Shown here one piece after another: positions 55,116 through 58,274 of a DNA stretch of 58,274 nucleotides (its first letter is position 1; each line of letters starts with the position of its first letter). The position numbers and the translations under genes are program-made. Source of the stretch: Zhongshania aliphaticivorans (lineage in GTDB: Bacteria; Pseudomonadota; Gammaproteobacteria; Pseudomonadales; Spongiibacteraceae); assembly GCF_902705875.1 (NCBI RefSeq), contig NZ_CACSIK010000005.1:1-58274 (forward strand). Direction: 5' to 3'. A model generated the notes under the pieces. The model did not search any database, was not told the origin of the DNA, and was given only the letters and a program-made list of their open reading frames with translations.

Positions 55116-56458
55116 TAGCCTGCGTCAGTATTGGTGTAGTTTCGTTGCGCTGCATACGTTTTGAGTTGTAGCTGCATGCCGGAAATCTGGTCTTTAAAGG
55201 TCGGCATTTCACCGCTGCTTAGTTTTGTTGGCGCAGGTAACTTGGTCACAATCGTGGCGGGGTTGCGGTGAACACCGTTTACTAGGAATTCATAGTGTAA
55301 ATGTGGCCCCGTGGCGTACCCTGTTGAGCCCACCCAGCCAATTGTTTCTCGTTGCCTCACGCGCTCACCTTTTGATACAGCACGCTTATGCAGGTGAAGG
55401 TATTTAGTAACATAGGCCTCGCCGTGTTTGATAAACACGTAGTTACCGTTGGCTTTTGAATAGCCGGCGGCAGAAACTCGGCCATCCCCAGCTGCATAGA
55501 CCGGAGTACCGCGTGGTGCAGCATAGTCTATGCCGCGGTGTGGGCGAACAGTTTTAAAAACGGGGTGAAGGCGTTTGGGATTAAATCCTGAGCTGATGCG
55601 TGTGAAATCGAGTGGCGCGCGTAAAAATGCTTTTCGCATGCTTTCGCCGCTTTCTGAAAAGTAATCGACCTCGCCTTGTGCGTTGATATAGCGGTAAGCT
55701 TCAAAGGAGCGGCCTTGATTGAAATACTGGGCACCAAGAATTTGGCCACTGCCAAGGCGTTCACCGTTTAGGTACAGCTCTTCATATATAACAATGAAGT
55801 AATCGTCTTTGCGAACGTCATACACAAAATCCAGTACGCCGCCGAAGATATTCGCTAACTCCATAATAATACTTTGGTTTACGCCGGCATCTTGCGCTGC
55901 TTTATAGAGTGACGAAGTAATCGTTGCGCTGGCGACCCGTTGACGAATTTCAGGTGTTTCGGTTAGCTCGGTTGTGCCAAAGCCGGTTACCCCGCGCTCA
56001 AAGATAAGGCTATTTAGCTTGTCGACTTGATAGCTCATTGCAGTGAGCTCGCCACTTTCATCTATTTGGAAAGAAAGTTTTTGTCCTGGGCGTATCTTAT
56101 TGAGTGCTTTGGCCTTTGGTGCGGTAGTTAATAATTCGTGGAGAGCTTGGGGCGTTAGGTTTGCGCGGCTAAATATTGCTGACAGTGAGTCGCCTGATTT
56201 AACTTGTACTTCGGTCCATGGTTTTTCGGGTTCTTCTATTGGTGCAGACTCTGCGATATTACTTGCGGCTCGGGTGGGGCTAAGCTCTAGATTCAGTGGG
56301 ATGGCGGTCCGCTTGGCTTCTGCATTTTCACCGGGTAATAGTAGTAAGGATAAACCAAGTGCAATTAGCGTCGATGCAGCAAGAGCCAGGTGGCGCCGCG
56401 GGAACTTGCCGTTAATGTTCTTGCGAACGGCGTGCCTTTTAGGTATCCAGTTTTGCAT
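55115..56458 (-). CDS. M23 family murein endopeptidase (MepM-like)
   Basis: A 447-residue cell-wall hydrolase anchored by an N-terminal helix (about residues 23-42). A LysM-type segment follows (VQVKSGDSLSAIFSRAN...IRPGQKLSF, about 82-135), then a Csd3/OapA-like middle domain and the LytM zinc peptidase domain with HRGIDYAAPRGTPVYA, LHLHKR and GPHLHYEF ligands. It should cut peptide cross-links in the periplasm. It overlaps anmK by one base and is divergent from tyrS, the arrangement known in Pseudomonas. Confidence 0.93.
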   Translation of the reverse strand: MQNWIPKRHAVRKNINGKFPRRHLALAASTLIALGLSLLLLPGENAEAKRTAIPLNLELSPTRAASNIAESAPIEEPEKPWTEVQVKSGDSLSAIFSRANLTPQALHELLTTAPKAKALNKIRPGQKLSFQIDESGELTAMSYQVDKLNSLIFERGVTGFGTTELTETPEIRQRVASATITSSLYKAAQDAGVNQSIIMELANIFGGVLDFVYDVRKDDYFIVIYEELYLNGERLGSGQILGAQYFNQGRSFEAYRYINAQGEVDYFSESGESMRKAFLRAPLDFTRISSGFNPKRLHPVFKTVRPHRGIDYAAPRGTPVYAAGDGRVSAAGYSKANGNYVFIKHGEAYVTKYLHLHKRAVSKGERVRQRETIGWVGSTGYATGPHLHYEFLVNGVHRNPATIVTKLPAPTKLSSGEMPTFKDQISGMQLQLKTYAAQRNYTNTDAG

Positions 56459-56699
56459 AGTTAAATACTACATGCCTGTTGGTGGTTTTTTGCTCAGTAT
56501 AACAAATGTCTTGCGTGTTTGGTGCTCGTAAAAACCGAGAGTTAAAGTAGATTCTAGCTTGAGTGTGCCTTTCTGTCAGCTTTTCCCGGTTTGCATTTGT
56601 CGGTGGTTGTTGTATCTTGCCGGCTCTTCGGTATTTTCCTATTTTTGCAAATCGTCTAAATATGAGGGTTTGCGCTTCTTATAATATGAAGGTCGATGT

Positions 56700-58001
56700 A
56701 TGACAGCAGTAAATGCAGATTTGCTCACTGAATTGGAGGCAAGAGGTCTTGTCGCGCAAATGACGGGCGAGAATGGCTTGTCTGAATATTTGGCTGAAGC
56801 TCCGCGGACCTTGTATTGTGGTTTTGACCCAACTGCCGATAGCCTCCATATTGGCCATCTGGTGCCTTTGTTGGCGCTGCGGCGTTTTCAGCAGGCGGGG
56901 CATAAACCTATTGCATTGGTTGGTGGTGCTACGGGCTTGATTGGTGATCCGAGTTTTAAAGCGCAAGAACGACAGTTGAATACTCCAGATATAGTGGCGG
57001 GATGGGTCGAGCGCCTAAGGGGCCAGGTGTCGCGTTTCATTGATTTTGATTGCGGTGAGAACTCTGCCGAGGTTGCCAATAATTTAGATTGGTTTGGGTC
57101 TATGACGGCATTGGAGTTTTTGCGCGATATAGGCAAGCACTTCTCAGTTAATACAATGGTGGCCAAGGAATCGGTCAAGCAGCGTATAAATAGAGAAGGA
57201 GCAGGGATCTCGTTTACTGAGTTTAGTTATTCATTGCTGCAAGGCATGGACTTCTCTGAGCTTTATAAGCGACATGGTTGCACCTTGCAGCTTGGTGGCT
57301 CTGATCAGTGGGGAAACATTATTGCGGGGGTGGATCTAGCGCGTCGTCAGCATGGTGTTTCTGTTCATGGTTTAACAATGCCCTTGGTGACTAAAGCCGA
57401 TGGTACGAAGTTTGGTAAAACTGAATCGGGTACTGTCTGGCTTGATCCGGAAAAAACATCACCATATGCATTTTATCAGTTTTGGTTAGGTACTGCGGAT
57501 GCTGATGTGTATAAATTTCTGCGCTATTTCACTTTCCTGTCTCTAAAAGAGATTGACGAAATTGAAGCGGCTGATAAAGCGGCGGGGCGACCTGCGGGTC
57601 AAAGGGTTCTGGCAGAAGAGATGGCAGGGCTTATTCATGGTGAGGTGGAGTTAGCTGGAGCGAAGCGCATCACCAATGCGTTGTTTTCGGGAGAATTAGC
57701 TGATTTGTCTGCGGGTGACTTCAGGCAGTTACAGTTAGATGGATTGCCAACCGCGCACTTGAGTCGTCAAGAAATCGAGGGTAAACCCCTAACGCAGTTG
57801 CTTGCGGATATTGGTATGGGGGCGGGTAAGCAAATAAAGGATGCTCTGGGTCGTAATGCGGTCTTAATTAATGGTGATCCGATAGGTTTGGCGGACAATA
57901 TGAATCTAAGTGCGGTGTTTTCGGCGGGGCGGTCACGCTTTAATGATTACTACTTAGTAAAGCTGGGGAAAAAGAAGTATCAGCTGTTGGTGATAAAGTA
58001 G
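56700..58001 (+). CDS. tyrS: Tyrosyl-tRNA synthetase
   Basis: A 433-residue class I synthetase. HIGH-type motif [13 protein letters not shown], tyrosine and ATP residues in [14 protein letters not shown]-type KFGKTESG, and a C-terminal S4 RNA-binding domain (about residues 365-430: [11 protein letters not shown]...NAVLINGDP). ATG 56700 follows AAGG. The next element is an rRNA promoter pair, as after tyrS in several gammaproteobacteria. No firm terminator is seen after the stop. Confidence 0.96.
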   Translation: MTAVNADLLTELEARGLVAQMTGENGLSEYLAEAPRTLYCGFDPTADSLHIGHLVPLLALRRFQQAGHKPIALVGGATGLIGDPSFKAQERQLNTPDIVAGWVERLRGQVSRFIDFDCGENSAEVANNLDWFGSMTALEFLRDIGKHFSVNTMVAKESVKQRINREGAGISFTEFSYSLLQGMDFSELYKRHGCTLQLGGSDQWGNIIAGVDLARRQHGVSVHGLTMPLVTKADGTKFGKTESGTVWLDPEKTSPYAFYQFWLGTADADVYKFLRYFTFLSLKEIDEIEAADKAAGRPAGQRVLAEEMAGLIHGEVELAGAKRITNALFSGELADLSAGDFRQLQLDGLPTAHLSRQEIEGKPLTQLLADIGMGAGKQIKDALGRNAVLINGDPIGLADNMNLSAVFSAGRSRFNDYYLVKLGKKKYQLLVIK

Positions 58002-58102
58002 CCTAAGTGGTTAATTTATCGTCGCTAAGTGGTTGATAGTTAACCGATGTGATTGGAATTTGTACGAAGTAAAAACTTTTTAAAAATCTTTTCAAAAGTA
58101 TG

Positions 58103-58130
58103 TTGACTCTCAGTCCGCCATCTCTATAAT
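58103..58130 (+). promoter_or_regulatory. rRNA-type promoter P1
   Basis: TTGACT and TATAAT separated by 16 bp, with an A/T-rich UP-element-like tract at 58069-58102 and a GC-rich discriminator GCGCCTCCTC right after the -10. This combination marks growth-rate and ppGpp/DksA-controlled rRNA promoters. Confidence 0.85.
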
Positions 58131-58221
58131 GCGCCTCCTCAACTGCTGACGCGGACTTCACCGAGGTGAGGTAAGCAAGAAAACGAAGCGGTTGAGGCGG
58201 CAAGAAAGTTTAAAAAACTAC

Positions 58222-58249
58222 TTGCCACGGAGGATTAAGTATATATAAT
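58222..58249 (+). promoter_or_regulatory. rRNA-type promoter P2
   Basis: TTGCCA and TATAAT separated by 16 bp, preceded by an A/T-rich tract (58203-58219) and followed by ACGCCTCCTC, the same CGCCTCCTC as after P1. The spacing between the two -10 boxes is 119 bp. The rRNA operon itself would begin beyond the right edge. Confidence 0.8.
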
Positions 58250-58274
58250 ACGCCTCCTCGCTTAAGGGCAACAA

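Overview
The window looks like a chromosome segment of a marine gammaproteobacterium close to Pseudomonas, most plausibly of the Cellvibrionales/Spongiibacteraceae type (Zhongshania or Spongiibacter relatives). This rests on gene content and synteny; no database search was possible. Two blocks keep a Pseudomonas-like order: aminotransferase-dksA-gluQ-cbrX-cbrA-cbrB-(sRNA)-pcnB-folK-dNK-panB-panC-panD-acs (about 30.2-45.1 kb) and argC-erpA-anmK-M23 peptidase-tyrS-rRNA promoters (about 52.4-58.3 kb).

Layout. (1) 1-5.4 kb: the 3' part of a giant RTX adhesin secreted by a type I system, cut by the left edge. (2) 5.5-8.1 kb: an HDOD protein and the ABC-F ATPase YbiT. (3) 8.3-28.5 kb: an accessory catabolic and envelope region with a membrane methyltransferase-like protein, a saccharopine-dehydrogenase-like reductase, two convergent AraC regulators, an acyl-CoA dehydrogenase/thiolase/acyl-CoA ligase operon, an RND (MMPL) permease, two Tat-type DUF1329 proteins, a YCF48-like propeller, a DUF1302 outer-membrane barrel, an AcuI-like reductase and two SDRs. 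(4) 28.5-30.2 kb: a YdcZ-like membrane protein, a small unknown protein and a pteridine reductase. (5) 30.2-45.1 kb: acs, pantothenate and folate genes, pcnB, the CbrXAB carbon-nitrogen control system, gluQ, dksA and an aminotransferase. (6) 45.1-50.7 kb: a truncated globin, a NUDIX hydrolase, a secreted protein resembling NTR/TIMP domains, an outer-membrane barrel and a haem block (hemB, hemL, hemJ). (7) 51-58.3 kb: a ClC transporter, argC, erpA, anmK, a murein peptidase, tyrS, and tandem rRNA-type promoters at the right edge.

How it may work together. The 8.3-28.5 kb region reads as one system for taking up and oxidising a hydrophobic acid, perhaps a terpenoid, steroid or long-chain compound: outer-membrane barrel, periplasmic carriers, inner-membrane RND pump, CoA ligase, dehydrogenase, thiolase and reductases. 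I found four paired half-sites fitting GTC-N9-CA, spaced 21-22 bp, in front of its transcription units. They suggest that one of the two AraC proteins controls the whole region.

The clearest hidden element is a predicted small RNA in the cbrB-pcnB gap. It has a good sigma-54 -24/-12 promoter, three clusters of AANAANAA motifs and an intrinsic terminator. That is the position and design of Pseudomonas CrcZ, but the transcript would be only about 115 nt. A 58-codon gene overlapping the cbrA start (cbrX-like) was also found by direct translation.
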